Assembly: GCA_030147805.1 (NCBI GenBank)
Contig: JASBUR010000022.1
Coordinates: forward strand, 44,816-108,815
DNA from: Sphingomonadaceae bacterium
Lineage (GTDB): Bacteria; Pseudomonadota; Alphaproteobacteria; Sphingomonadales; Sphingomonadaceae
Length of the DNA: 64,000 nt
Reading direction: 5' to 3'
The translations under genes were made by a program, and so were the position numbers. The notes below the pieces were generated by a model. That model searched no databases. It saw nothing but the letters and a program-made list of their open reading frames with translations, and had not been told where the DNA came from. This document shows positions 15,567 through 24,177 of this stretch, piece by piece. Numbering within the stretch: the stretch's first letter is position 1; every line of letters begins with the position of its first letter.

Positions 15567-16718
15567 TCAGGCCGCCAGCGCGCGCTCGTAGATCCGGTAG
15601 GTCTTGCTGACCTTGGCGTCGATGACGTCGGCAATGCTGCGCATCGGACCATTGTCCTCGAGAACCCAGCCGAAGTCGCCGCGCACCGCGCCGAAGACCG
15701 CGGTGGCGTCGCGGCGGATATGTTCGACGAGCATCAGCGCCATCATCGAGGCGAAGCGCGACCCCTGCTGCGACTTGCGCACGCCCATCAGCGGCACGCG
15801 CATCCGCGTGACCCGGGGCTTGCGCAGCCGCCACAGCAGCTTCGCCCAGCCGAACGGGAAGAGCTTGCCGTCGAGATCGGCGGTCAGTTCGTTGAGATCG
15901 GGGAGGGTGATCATGAACGCCACCGGCTCGCCGTCGAGTTCGGCGACGCGCACCAGGTCCTCGAACACGATGGGCTTGAGCTTCTTGCCGACATAGGCGA
16001 CCTCGGCCGGGGTGAGGGGGATGAAGCCCCAATTGTCCGACCAGGCGTCGTTGAGGATGTCGAGGATCAGCGCTGCTTCCTCGGTGAAGCGCGACTTGTC
16101 GACCTTGCGGATGCGGATCCGCTCGTTGCGCTCGCCGAGCGCGACGATGCGGTTGAACTTCTCGGGGAAGCCCGCCGCGATCGGCAGGTCGTAGTTGAGC
16201 AGGTCCTTGACGCCGCGATAGCCGTGCGCCTCGATGAGGCGGGCGTAATAGGGGAGGTGATGCCCGAGCATCACGGTCGGCGATTCGTCGAAGCCGTCGA
16301 CGAGCAGGCCAGGCTCGTCCCAGATCGACAGGCTGAACGGCCCGAGCGACCGCGTCATGCCCTGATCGCGCAGCCAGGCCTCGGCGGTGTCGAGCAGCGC
16401 CGCGGCGACCCCCGCGTCATCGACCGCCTCGAACATTCCCCATTGGCCGGTGCCGGCACCCATGTGCGCGAGCACCAGTTCGTCGACCTGCGCCGAGATG
16501 CGGCCGACGACCTCGCCGTTGCGCTCGGCGAGCCATAGCCGCGCGCGCGCGTGCTCGAACCACGGGTTGGACTTCGGACCGCCGATCAGGCCGTGGACCT
16601 CGGCCTTGAGCGGCGGTCGCCACATCGGATCGTTGCGGTAGAGGCGGAAGGGCAGCTCGACGAAGCGCTTCCGGTCGGCCGCGGTTTCGACCGGCCGGAT
16701 CACGATGTCCCCCGTCAT
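15567..16718 (-). CDS. GNAT-type N-acyltransferase, probable bacterial ceramide synthase
   Basis: A 383-residue protein with two GNAT-like halves: FRLYRNDPMWRPP and ARLWLAERNGEVVGRI in the first (about 24-75), and VRVAELDGEPVAFMI near 235-250 in the second. It resembles the YghO-like protein that, in Caulobacter crescentus, was shown to N-acylate the sphingoid base (bCerS). The assignment rests on family resemblance plus position: it is the last gene of a leftward unit in a locus that also contains serine palmitoyltransferase, its ACP, a CerR-like reductase and a fatty-acid hydroxylase. ATG at 16718, six bases after the hydroxylase stop. It shares its 3' end with the convergent TPR gene, nine bases away. 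Confidence 0.72.
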   Translation of the reverse strand: MTGDIVIRPVETAADRKRFVELPFRLYRNDPMWRPPLKAEVHGLIGGPKSNPWFEHARARLWLAERNGEVVGRISAQVDELVLAHMGAGTGQWGMFEAVDDAGVAAALLDTAEAWLRDQGMTRSLGPFSLSIWDEPGLLVDGFDESPTVMLGHHLPYYARLIEAHGYRGVKDLLNYDLPIAAGFPEKFNRIVALGERNERIRIRKVDKSRFTEEAALILDILNDAWSDNWGFIPLTPAEVAYVGKKLKPIVFEDLVRVAELDGEPVAFMITLPDLNELTADLDGKLFPFGWAKLLWRLRKPRVTRMRVPLMGVRKSQQGSRFASMMALMLVEHIRRDATAVFGAVRGDFGWVLEDNGPMRSIADVIDAKVSKTYRIYERALAA

Positions 16719-16724
16719 GCGGAC

Positions 16725-17516
16725 CTAGGCGGCCTTGCGGTCGTCGTCGCCGCCATTCGCGCCGCGCCGGCGCGGATGGCTGGTCTCGACGCCGCCCGAT
16801 TCGCGCGCGACCCACGGATAGATCTTCGCGATCTCGGGCGTGTAGCCGAGGTTGAACACCGTCTCGCTCTTCTCGGGGCGCTCGGGCCGGTCGTAATAGG
16901 TGCCGAACAGCTTGTCCCAGGTGAAGCTGGTGATGCCGAAATTGCCCGATTCGTCGTGGAAATGGTGCGCCATGTGACGCGCCTTCATGTCGGCGAGCCA
17001 CGGCGATTTCGGCTTGTACGACAGGTGCTGGATGCAGTGCGCGAACTCGTAGAAGCAGGTCATCAGCAGGCCAGCGGCGAACGCCGCCGCACCGCCGCCG
17101 ACGCCGCCGATCAGATAGCCGACCGGAATCGTGACGAGCGCGATCGTCGGCAGCGTCGTGTAGAGCGCACCGAACAGAATCTCGAGATGGTTGGGATCCT
17201 GGTGGTGGTCATAATGGATGCGCTTCCACACCTTGGCGGTCAGCGGCGACTTGAACATCCATCGGCCGTGCAGGACGTAGCGGTGGAGCATGTACCAGGC
17301 GAACGGATAGGCGGCGATCGCCACTGCCACCGCGGCCAGCGCGCGCAGCGGCGTCGTCGGATAGGCGATCGCCACATAGGTGGAGATCGCCGCGAACAGC
17401 AGATAGGCCTGAATCGCATAATATTGGAAATAGGCGACGACCAGCTCCCCCAGGGTCATCTTGTTGAGATGATGGGTCCGGTTCCAGATTCCGAGACGCG
17501 GCGTGATGACTTTCAC
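16725..17516 (-). CDS. fatty acid hydroxylase / sterol desaturase superfamily protein
   Basis: A 263-residue integral membrane di-iron oxygenase. The histidine clusters are all visible: HRYVLH (about 88-93), HYDHH (about 111-115), HCIQH (about 160-164) and HMAHHFH (about 180-186). There are four hydrophobic segments between residues 25 and 160. In this context it probably hydroxylates the acyl chain or sphingoid base of ceramide; sphingomonad sphingolipids are known to carry 2-hydroxy-myristate, but the position modified here is not shown by sequence. GTG at 17516. A 77-base gap separates it from the glycerophosphotransferase-like gene upstream. Confidence 0.85.
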   Translation of the reverse strand: MKVITPRLGIWNRTHHLNKMTLGELVVAYFQYYAIQAYLLFAAISTYVAIAYPTTPLRALAAVAVAIAAYPFAWYMLHRYVLHGRWMFKSPLTAKVWKRIHYDHHQDPNHLEILFGALYTTLPTIALVTIPVGYLIGGVGGGAAAFAAGLLMTCFYEFAHCIQHLSYKPKSPWLADMKARHMAHHFHDESGNFGITSFTWDKLFGTYYDRPERPEKSETVFNLGYTPEIAKIYPWVARESGGVETSHPRRRGANGGDDDRKAA

Positions 17517-17593
17517 CAGGCGATCCTAACAATGGGCTCGGGCTTCAGGATGCCCGTCTATCCTTGGGCATATGTGAACGCTTTGCGGCAGTT

Positions 17594-18721
17594 TTAGGAC
17601 GCCTCTGCCGTCCTGGTGACCCCCAGGATGCGTTCGGCCGCCCGGAGAGCGGCGCCCTGGCTGACGCCAAATGACGCAGCCACCGCTGCCCTCTGTGCGT
17701 CGATATAGTGACGATGGCGCGCGGGTGCATCGGCCACGGCGGCAATGACGTTGCCCGGCGAGCACACGTCGCCGAGATTCCAGAAGGCATAGCTCGGGTC
17801 ATCCCGCCACGCGGCGCGGTGCGCGTCGACGAAGACGCAGGGGCGCGGCTCGGCGAGGAACTCGTAGACCTGGCTGCTGACGTCGCCGAGATAGATGTCG
17901 GCGCCGATCGTGTAGCTCATGTCGATCAGCCGATCGCTGCCGAGGTCGATGACGATCCGGCCCTCGACCGCCAGCGCTTCCCACGACCGCCGCTCGGCGA
18001 CGCTCGCATCCTCGAAGGCGCGGATGTGCGGCGCGAAGACGAGATTGAAGCGGTCCTCGGCCGCAAACGCCGCGATGACCTCGCGCGCTACCGGCAGTGA
18101 CGACAGCTCGCGCTTGAAATGCGGATTGTACAGGACCGTCGGCCGGCCGTTGGCGAACAGCGGCTCGCGCTGGCCGCGCAGCCGCGGCATCAGGTCGAGC
18201 TTGAGATAGCCGACCTCGCTGCAGCGGTCGGGGGCGACGACGCCTTCGGCGATCATGCGCTCGGCATTCTTGGGGCCGGCGACGAGCACCTCGTCGAACA
18301 GCGCCATGCGGGGCTCGACCGAGATGGCACGGTCGCCGGCGCCATGCGGGATGAGCACCATTCGGCTGTCGGCGAGCCCCATGCGCCGCAGGATGCTCGA
18401 CGAGCATTCGGCGGTGACGATCGCGTCGAAAGCCGCGAGTTCGCGGCGATGGCTGAACAGCGACGGGAGCTTGCGCGCGCTGGCGCGGCCGCTGATCGTC
18501 GCGGCGACCTCCCCCCACCAGGGCGGGTCGAACGGCCGGATGTCGGGCGCGGGCGCGTCATAGGCGGCGTAGACGCGCCGGATCAGTTCGGCCGATCGCC
18601 CGCCCGCCGCATAGTTGACGACCCGAACGTCGGGATGCGTCCGCGCCAGCGCGGCGGCGGCCGGGGCGGCATGGAACACCTGGTGCGGCCCGCCGACGTA
18701 CAGGAAGGCGACCGCCGTCAT
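17594..18721 (-). CDS. CDP-glycerol glycerophosphotransferase-like protein (TagB/TagF family)
   Basis: A 375-residue GT-B-like transferase. Family features are PHGAGDRAI (about 126-134), YNPHFKRE (about 180-187) and the C-terminal block SYTIGADIYLGDVSSQVYEF with PCVFVDAHR (about 260-295), the conserved nucleotide/phosphate-binding region of the Glyphos_transf family. Known members transfer glycerol phosphate from CDP-glycerol to teichoic-acid or capsule primers. Its place in the sphingolipid unit suggests a role in decorating a sphingolipid head group. The start ATG at 18721 overlaps the flippase stop (ATGA); a longer upstream reading is out-of-register low complexity. Confidence 0.75.
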   Translation of the reverse strand: MTAVAFLYVGGPHQVFHAAPAAAALARTHPDVRVVNYAAGGRSAELIRRVYAAYDAPAPDIRPFDPPWWGEVAATISGRASARKLPSLFSHRRELAAFDAIVTAECSSSILRRMGLADSRMVLIPHGAGDRAISVEPRMALFDEVLVAGPKNAERMIAEGVVAPDRCSEVGYLKLDLMPRLRGQREPLFANGRPTVLYNPHFKRELSSLPVAREVIAAFAAEDRFNLVFAPHIRAFEDASVAERRSWEALAVEGRIVIDLGSDRLIDMSYTIGADIYLGDVSSQVYEFLAEPRPCVFVDAHRAAWRDDPSYAFWNLGDVCSPGNVIAAVADAPARHRHYIDAQRAAVAASFGVSQGAALRAAERILGVTRTAEAS

Positions 18722-20241
18722 CGGCTGAGCCGCAGGCGCCGACCGACCGTGCCGAGCGCCTCGCGGTCGGTGCGCGTGAGCCCGAAGCGCAGCCCCAGCC
18801 ACGTGGCGGCGACGAACAGCAGCAGCACCACCGCCGCCTCGACGCGATCGCCCCACGCCGCCGCCGCGCGATCGGCGCCCCACATGACGGCGCCCGTTGC
18901 CGCCGATATCGCCAGCCCGGCCCAGAGCCGACCCGAGAAGGTGCGCAGCCCGTTGGCGAGGCGCACCTCGGCGATCGCAAGCAGCGCGGCGAGGCTCCAG
19001 CCGGCGCTGACCGCGATCGCCATGCCGGCGCCGCGCAGCGACGGGACGAGCAGGAACGACAGCGCCCCCCAGGCGGCGAGCCCGATCAGGCTGTTGAGCA
19101 GCGGCAGCCCGCGGTGGCCGGTCGTCTCGATCACCGGGCCCGCCGCGCCGAGCACGGTTTCGACGGCGCGACCGATGACCAGCGCGACGAGGATCGGCAG
19201 CGCCGCCTGCGCGCCCGGGCCGAACAGGTCGAGAATCTGGTCGCCGAGCAGGATCAGCGCGACCGCGAGCGGCAGCACCAGCACGGTCGAGAGACGCGTC
19301 GCGAAGGCATAGAGCGGCTGGATCGCGCGCCGGTCGACGACGGCCTGCGCCGACGCGAGCGGCGCCATGACGTAGAGGAAGGTCAGGCGGATGATCTGCG
19401 GCACGCTGGCGATCTTGCGGGCGATGCCGTAGAGGCCCGCCGCGGTCGCGCCGCCCGACCCGGGCACCATGAGGTTGAGCAGGATCGGCGGCCCGTCCTG
19501 GAAGATGCGGCGGGTGATGTTCGACGGCAGCACCGACAGGCCCGACAGCATCAGTTCGCGCAGCGCGGTGCGGTCGAACGGCGCACGAAGCGTGGCGCCC
19601 AGGTCATAGTAGCGGCCGAGCAGCCGCAGCGACAGGCCGGCGGTGACGAACAGCGAGCCGAGATGCGCGATCAGCAGCCCCAGCGTGCGGAAGCCCGCCG
19701 CGAACAGCAGCACGGCGAGCGCCAGCCGCACCACCTGCTCCCAGAAGATGCGCAGCCGGATCTCGGGCCCGAAGGCGCGCCGGGCGCGCAGCGCCGCGGT
19801 GGCGATCTCGACAAAGGTCCACAGCGGCAACGCCCAGGCGAAGAGCATGATGCCGGTGGCGAGCGCCGGCCGGTCGGCGGGCGCGACGTTGACCAGCGCC
19901 GCGAGCGGCTGCGCGGCGAGGCTCGCGCCGATCGCCAGCGCCACGCTGGGCAGCACGCCGACGACGAGCGCCAGCTTCAGCGTCGCCTGCGCGCGCGCTT
20001 CGCCGTCGGCCTGCGGGATCACGCGTTGCAGCGCGCTGGTGAAGCCCATGTCGACGCAGTTCGACACCAGGTTCACCCACGCCCAGAGCACGGTGTAGAG
20101 CCCGTAGGTCGCGATTCCGAACAGCCAGGTATAGATCGGCTGGGTGATCGCCTCGATCAGCGCACCCATCCGCGACAGCGCCACCGAGCCGGCGCCGCGC
20201 GCGATGTCTTGCTTGCCGATCGCCGCGGGCGGCTCGGTCAT
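18718..20241 (-). CDS. polysaccharide/lipid flippase of the Wzx (MOP) superfamily
   Basis: A 507-residue integral membrane protein with about 12-14 hydrophobic segments along its whole length. The N terminus (GAGSVALSRMGALIEAITQPIYTWLFG) and the long run of paired transmembrane helices fit the multidrug/oligosaccharidyl-lipid/polysaccharide exporters. The likely function is to flip a lipid-linked substrate, here plausibly a (glyco)sphingolipid or its precursor, across the inner membrane before Lpt-type extraction. It is coupled to the lptG-like gene (ATGA at 20238-20241) and to the glycerophosphotransferase-like gene (ATGA at 18718-18721). Confidence 0.82.
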   Translation of the reverse strand: MTEPPAAIGKQDIARGAGSVALSRMGALIEAITQPIYTWLFGIATYGLYTVLWAWVNLVSNCVDMGFTSALQRVIPQADGEARAQATLKLALVVGVLPSVALAIGASLAAQPLAALVNVAPADRPALATGIMLFAWALPLWTFVEIATAALRARRAFGPEIRLRIFWEQVVRLALAVLLFAAGFRTLGLLIAHLGSLFVTAGLSLRLLGRYYDLGATLRAPFDRTALRELMLSGLSVLPSNITRRIFQDGPPILLNLMVPGSGGATAAGLYGIARKIASVPQIIRLTFLYVMAPLASAQAVVDRRAIQPLYAFATRLSTVLVLPLAVALILLGDQILDLFGPGAQAALPILVALVIGRAVETVLGAAGPVIETTGHRGLPLLNSLIGLAAWGALSFLLVPSLRGAGMAIAVSAGWSLAALLAIAEVRLANGLRTFSGRLWAGLAISAATGAVMWGADRAAAAWGDRVEAAVVLLLFVAATWLGLRFGLTRTDREALGTVGRRLRLSR

Positions 20242-21329
20242 TCCTCGGTGCGGAAGAGGACCGCTTCCCCGACCAGGAAGAACAGCAGGAACGGCGCCCA
20301 GGCGGCGAGGACCGGGGGGGCGGCGCCGAACTGGCCCATCGCCAGCATGAAGTTGTCGGCGACGAAATAGGCGAAGCCGAGGCCCATTCCGACGACCGCG
20401 CGCACGAACAGCTTGCCCGAGCGGGCGAGGCCGAAGGCGGCGACGGCGCCGAGCAGCGGCATGAGCACCGCCGACAAGGGGCCCGAAATCTTGTGGTGCA
20501 GGCCGGCGATCAGCGTGTCGACGGGGCGGCCCGCCGCGCTTACCTCGCGGATGGCGCCGCGCAGCTCCCAGAACGGCGTCTGCTCGGGATCGACCGAGGT
20601 GGCGGTGAAGCGCGCGGCGTCGATGTCGGACTTGACGTCGAGCACGGCAAGCCGCTCCTGTACGCCGCGCGCCACGTCGAAGCGGCGGACGTTCTCGAGC
20701 CGCCAGCCGTCGGCGGTGGGACGGGCGGTCTCGGCGCGCACGATTTCCTTCAACGGCCCGCCGGTGCGGTCGTACGCGGTGAGGTCGCGCAGCAGCGTCG
20801 CCGTGCCGAGGCCGGTGACCGTCTGCGCGTGGAACAGCCGGCCCCCCTCGCGCACCCAGGCCTCGCGGCCGACCGGCGTATCGGGGGGAATCGCGCCATA
20901 TTCGACGCGCTCCCACGCTGCGAGCTGGCGGTTGGTGTTGACGAGCACAGCTTCGCTGAACGCGAAATGCAGCGCGGCGATGCCGAAGGCGGCGGCGATC
21001 AGCGGCGCCAGAATCTGGTGCGCGGAGATTCCCGACGCCTTGAAGATGACGATCTCGCTGTTCTGGTTGAGCGTCGCCAGCGTCACCAGCGTGCCCAGCA
21101 GCACCGAGAAGGGCAGGAACTGATTGATCAGTTGCGGGATGCGCAGCGTCACATAGTGCCAGAGTTCGGCATTGCCGTTGCCCGGCGCGGCGAGGATCTT
21201 CGAGCTTTCGGTCAGCAGGTCGAGCGTCTGGAGAATGACGGTGAGCGCCACCAGGAAGGCGAAGACGCGCATGAGGAACAGCCGCGCGGTATAGCCGGCG
21301 ATGATCCGCGAGGGGAGCGAGAAGGCCAT
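20238..21329 (-). CDS. lptG: LptG-family permease (YjgP/YjgQ)
   Basis: A 363-residue permease with the LptF/G layout: two N-terminal membrane helices, FLMRVFAFLVALTVILQTLDLL (about 18-39), a helix pair before NQNSEIVIFKASGIS (about 85-99), a periplasmic beta-jellyroll domain (about 130-265) and three C-terminal helices. In the Lpt machine LptF and LptG sit with LptB2 and push LPS from the inner membrane to the periplasmic bridge. In a sphingolipid locus the substrate may be sphingolipid. Start ATG at 21329; the lptF-like gene ends 14 bases upstream. Confidence 0.85.
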   Translation of the reverse strand: MAFSLPSRIIAGYTARLFLMRVFAFLVALTVILQTLDLLTESSKILAAPGNGNAELWHYVTLRIPQLINQFLPFSVLLGTLVTLATLNQNSEIVIFKASGISAHQILAPLIAAAFGIAALHFAFSEAVLVNTNRQLAAWERVEYGAIPPDTPVGREAWVREGGRLFHAQTVTGLGTATLLRDLTAYDRTGGPLKEIVRAETARPTADGWRLENVRRFDVARGVQERLAVLDVKSDIDAARFTATSVDPEQTPFWELRGAIREVSAAGRPVDTLIAGLHHKISGPLSAVLMPLLGAVAAFGLARSGKLFVRAVVGMGLGFAYFVADNFMLAMGQFGAAPPVLAAWAPFLLFFLVGEAVLFRTEE

Positions 21330-21343
21330 GACGGTCGCGCCCC

Positions 21344-22567
21344 CTAGCCGGCCGACAGCGCATCGTCGCGCCAGTTCTGGCGACGACGGACGAGCCGCAC
21401 GAGCCGGCCGGCGAGATCGGTGAAGACCTTGTCGAGCGATCCGATCGGCTGGCCGCCCGGCTTGAAGGCGAGGACATAGTAGAGCCAGCCGCAGAGCGCG
21501 GCGAAGACTGCGAACGGTCCCCATTGCGACAGGAAGGGGTCGGCCTTGCCGGCGGCGCCGAGCCGCTCGGCATATTCCGAAATCTCGTTGTAGACGATGA
21601 CGATCACCAGGCTGACGAACACGCCGAGCGCCGACGACGAGCGTTTGGGCGGCACCGCCAGCGCGACGGCGAGCAGCGGCAGCACCGCGACCACCATCAC
21701 CTGCACGAGCCGCCGGTGGAAATTGGCGATGCTTTCGGCGCGGGTCATCGCGCTGGCGCTGGGATCGGCGCCGACGCGTGCCAGCTCGGGAAGCGTGCGC
21801 TCATCGTCGTCGAGGTCGCCGCGGGCGCGGAAGGCGTCGATCTGCGGCAGGTCGATCGGCAGGTCGTGGACGGCGAAGCCGAGGACGCGCGGTGCGGTGT
21901 AGGATGGCGCGTCGTGGACGAGCACGCCGTCGGTGAGGCGCAGCAGGATGACGTCGGGATCGTCGGTGGCGAGGAAGGTGCCGCGTTCGGCGCTCACCGC
22001 CAGCGTCTTGCCCGACTTCGATTCGGCCCGAACGAAGATGCCGTGCAGATCCTGCCCCTGGTTGTGGCTCTCCTCGACGCGCAGCGTCATGCGCTTGCCG
22101 AGCGTCGCGAACTCGCCGACCTTGATGCTGGCGCCGAGCGCGCCCGACCGCAGCTCGAACTGCAGCCCCTCATAGGCGTAGCGAGTGTAGGGCTGGACGA
22201 AGCCGACGATCAGCAGCGTCAGCAGTCCCAGCGCGGCGGCGTAGAGGTAGGGGACGAACAGCAGCCGGTTGTAGGAAATGCCGACCGCGCGCAGCGCGTC
22301 GAGCTCGCTCGACAGGGCGAGCTTGCGGAAGGCGAGCAGCACGCCGAGCAGCAGGCCGATCGGGATGCCGAGTCCCAGATATTGCGGGATCAGGTTGCCG
22401 AGCATCGCCCAGACGACCGACACCGGCCCGCCTTCGTTGACCACGAAGTCGAACAGCTTGAGCATCTTCTCGAGCAGGAGCAGCATCGCCGAGATCATCA
22501 GCGTCGCCAGCAGCGGCAGGGCGATCAGCCGCGCGAGATAGCGATCGAAGCGCGTGAACAGACGCAA
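21344..22567 (-). CDS. lptF: LptF-family permease (YjgP/YjgQ)
   Basis: A 407-residue partner of the adjacent LptG-like protein. Hydrophobic helices lie at about 13-35, 60-85, 103-125 and three after residue 285. The hallmark LALSSELDALRAVGIS is near 82-97, and the periplasmic domain spans about 130-270. The C-terminal tail of about 35 residues is basic. The start appears to be TTG at 22567 with GAGGG upstream; no ATG precedes the first membrane helix. It is the first gene of a six-gene leftward unit ending with the ceramide-synthase-like gene. Confidence 0.85.
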   Translation of the reverse strand: MRLFTRFDRYLARLIALPLLATLMISAMLLLLEKMLKLFDFVVNEGGPVSVVWAMLGNLIPQYLGLGIPIGLLLGVLLAFRKLALSSELDALRAVGISYNRLLFVPYLYAAALGLLTLLIVGFVQPYTRYAYEGLQFELRSGALGASIKVGEFATLGKRMTLRVEESHNQGQDLHGIFVRAESKSGKTLAVSAERGTFLATDDPDVILLRLTDGVLVHDAPSYTAPRVLGFAVHDLPIDLPQIDAFRARGDLDDDERTLPELARVGADPSASAMTRAESIANFHRRLVQVMVVAVLPLLAVALAVPPKRSSSALGVFVSLVIVIVYNEISEYAERLGAAGKADPFLSQWGPFAVFAALCGWLYYVLAFKPGGQPIGSLDKVFTDLAGRLVRLVRRRQNWRDDALSAG

Positions 22568-22640
22568 GTTTTCGTCGCCCTCTCGTCAAACTTTGGCCTC
22601 ATCCGGCCACCATATGCCGTGATCAACAGCGATATGCTGA

Positions 22641-22666
22641 GCGGGCAGGGTATAGCCCGCTGGAGG
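22641..22666 (+). promoter_or_regulatory. stem-loop directly before the DUF2141 ribosome site
   Basis: GCGGGC (22641-22646) pairs with GCCCGC (22655-22660) around AGGGTATA, ending just before the TGGAGG Shine-Dalgarno (22661-22666). It lies in the 108-base divergent region between the lptF-like and DUF2141 genes and could influence translation. Protein binding or regulation is not demonstrated. Confidence 0.4.
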
Positions 22667-22675
22667 TTACAGGTC

Positions 22676-23215
22676 ATGAAGAAATCGTTCGAACGCGGCG
22701 CGCAGACGCTAGCTGCCGCGATGCTCGCCCTGACGGCCGTTTCCGCCGCCGCCCCCGCTTATGCGCAGGAGATCCTCGGACCCGATGCGGCGGCCTGCCG
22801 CGCCGGCGCGCCGGGCCCGGCGGCGCTGGTTCGCATCTACGGCTTCAAGGATCGCGGCGGCATGCTCCGCGTCCAGCTCTACGGCAACAACCCCGACGAG
22901 TTCCTCGCCAAGGGGACCAAGCTCAAGCGCATCGAACTGCCGGTGGCGGCGTCGGGCGACATGAACATCTGCGTCGAGCTGCCGAACTACGGCGACTATG
23001 CGATCGCCGTTCGCCACGATCGCGACGGCAACGGCAAGAGCGGCTGGAACGACGGCGGCGGATTCTCGGGAAACCCGCGGCTTTCGCTCACCAACCTCAA
23101 GCCGGAATATGAGGATGCGTCGTTCGCGGCGCGCGAGGGGGTATCGGTGGTCGACGTGGTGATGAACTACCGGAGCGGCTTGTCGATCAAGCCGCTCGTG
23201 GCGAAGCGCGATTGA
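22676..23215 (+). CDS. DUF2141 periplasmic protein, probable sphingolipid-locus component (CpgA-like)
   Basis: A 179-residue secreted protein. The signal peptide ends at AYAQE (about residue 27). The mature part contains the DUF2141 pattern: RIYGFKDRGGMLRVQLYG (about 55-72), CVELPNYGDYAIAVRHDRDGNGK (about 101-123) and GFSGNPRLS. ATG 22676 has a good GGAGG site. In Caulobacter a gene of this family stands next to the ceramide kinase gene and is, as I recall, required for anionic ceramide phosphoglycerate (cpgA); the gene order here (DUF2141, lipid kinase, third gene) matches. The molecular activity of DUF2141 is unknown. The stop TGA overlaps the kinase start. Confidence 0.78.
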   Translation: MKKSFERGAQTLAAAMLALTAVSAAAPAYAQEILGPDAAACRAGAPGPAALVRIYGFKDRGGMLRVQLYGNNPDEFLAKGTKLKRIELPVAASGDMNICVELPNYGDYAIAVRHDRDGNGKSGWNDGGGFSGNPRLSLTNLKPEYEDASFAAREGVSVVDVVMNYRSGLSIKPLVAKRD

Positions 23216-24177
23216 TGGCGATCGTCGCGCTTCTCTCGAACCCGCGCTCGACCGGCAACCGCGCGATGCTGCCGCGGGTCCGCGACTTCGTCGCCGCCCA
23301 TCCCAACATCTTCCACTTCGAGGTGGAGGACGTCGCCGAAATCCCCGAGGCGCTCGAGACGATCGCGCGGGTGAAGCCCGTCGTGCTCGTCATCAACGGC
23401 GGTGACGGCACCGTGCAGGCAGCGCTGACCGAACTCTATCACGGCGGCCACTTCGCCGGCTCGCCGCCCCCCGTCGCGGTGCTGCCCAACGGCAAGACCA
23501 ACCTGATCGCGCTCGATCTCGGCGTCTCGGGCGACCCGCTGCGGGCGCTCGCGCAGATCATGGCGATCGTCGAGGCGGACGTGCTGCCGCATGTCGTCTC
23601 GCGGCAGCTCATCGCGCTCTCGGATGGTCACAACACGCGCCCGGTCCTCGGCATGTTCCTCGGCGGTGCCGGGCTCGCCGACGGCATCCTGTTCTGCCGC
23701 AACAAAATCTATCCGCTCGGCCTGCCCAACTGGCTGAGCCACCTGATCACCGTGGTGGCGCTGATCGTCGGCTTGTTGATCGGCAATCGCTTCTCGCCGA
23801 TGCGGCTGAAGCCGGTGCGGGTGTCGGTGCAGCGCGAAGGCGAGCTGTCCGGGCGCTTCTTCCTGTTGATGGTGACGACGCTCGAGCGGCTGCTGCTCAA
23901 CATGCGCTCGCACGGCGCCGACCGCTCGGGATCGCTGAAACTGATGGCGATCGAACAACAGCGCGGGACGGTCTTCCGCACTGCGGTCAACGCCATTCTC
24001 GGCCGGCTCGACAAGAGCCGCTTCGAGGGTTTCCACCTGAAGCGCGGCGACGAGATCCGCATCGAGGGCGATCGCCCGAGCGTCATCCTCGACGGCGAGA
24101 TCTTCCAGGCGACCGCCGGGCGCGCGATCGTGCTGACCCCCACCGCGCCGGTGCCCTTCCTCAGCCTCGCGGCGTGA
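23215..24177 (+). CDS. diacylglycerol/sphingosine kinase-family lipid kinase (probable ceramide kinase)
   Basis: A 320-residue ATP-dependent lipid kinase. Motifs: SNPRSTGNR (about 8-16), the nucleotide-binding GGDGTVQAAL (about 63-72), VLPNGKTNLIALDLG (about 91-105, with GKTN in place of the usual GTxN) and the C-terminal GDEIRIEGDRP...DGEIF typical of DAGK C domains. A hydrophobic stretch near 175-192 may touch the membrane. Caulobacter CpgB, a ceramide kinase, belongs to this family and sits at the equivalent place next to a DUF2141 gene. Start ATG 23215 overlaps the previous stop (TGATG); the stop overlaps the next start (GTGA). Confidence 0.85.
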   Translation: MAIVALLSNPRSTGNRAMLPRVRDFVAAHPNIFHFEVEDVAEIPEALETIARVKPVVLVINGGDGTVQAALTELYHGGHFAGSPPPVAVLPNGKTNLIALDLGVSGDPLRALAQIMAIVEADVLPHVVSRQLIALSDGHNTRPVLGMFLGGAGLADGILFCRNKIYPLGLPNWLSHLITVVALIVGLLIGNRFSPMRLKPVRVSVQREGELSGRFFLLMVTTLERLLLNMRSHGADRSGSLKLMAIEQQRGTVFRTAVNAILGRLDKSRFEGFHLKRGDEIRIEGDRPSVILDGEIFQATAGRAIVLTPTAPVPFLSLAA

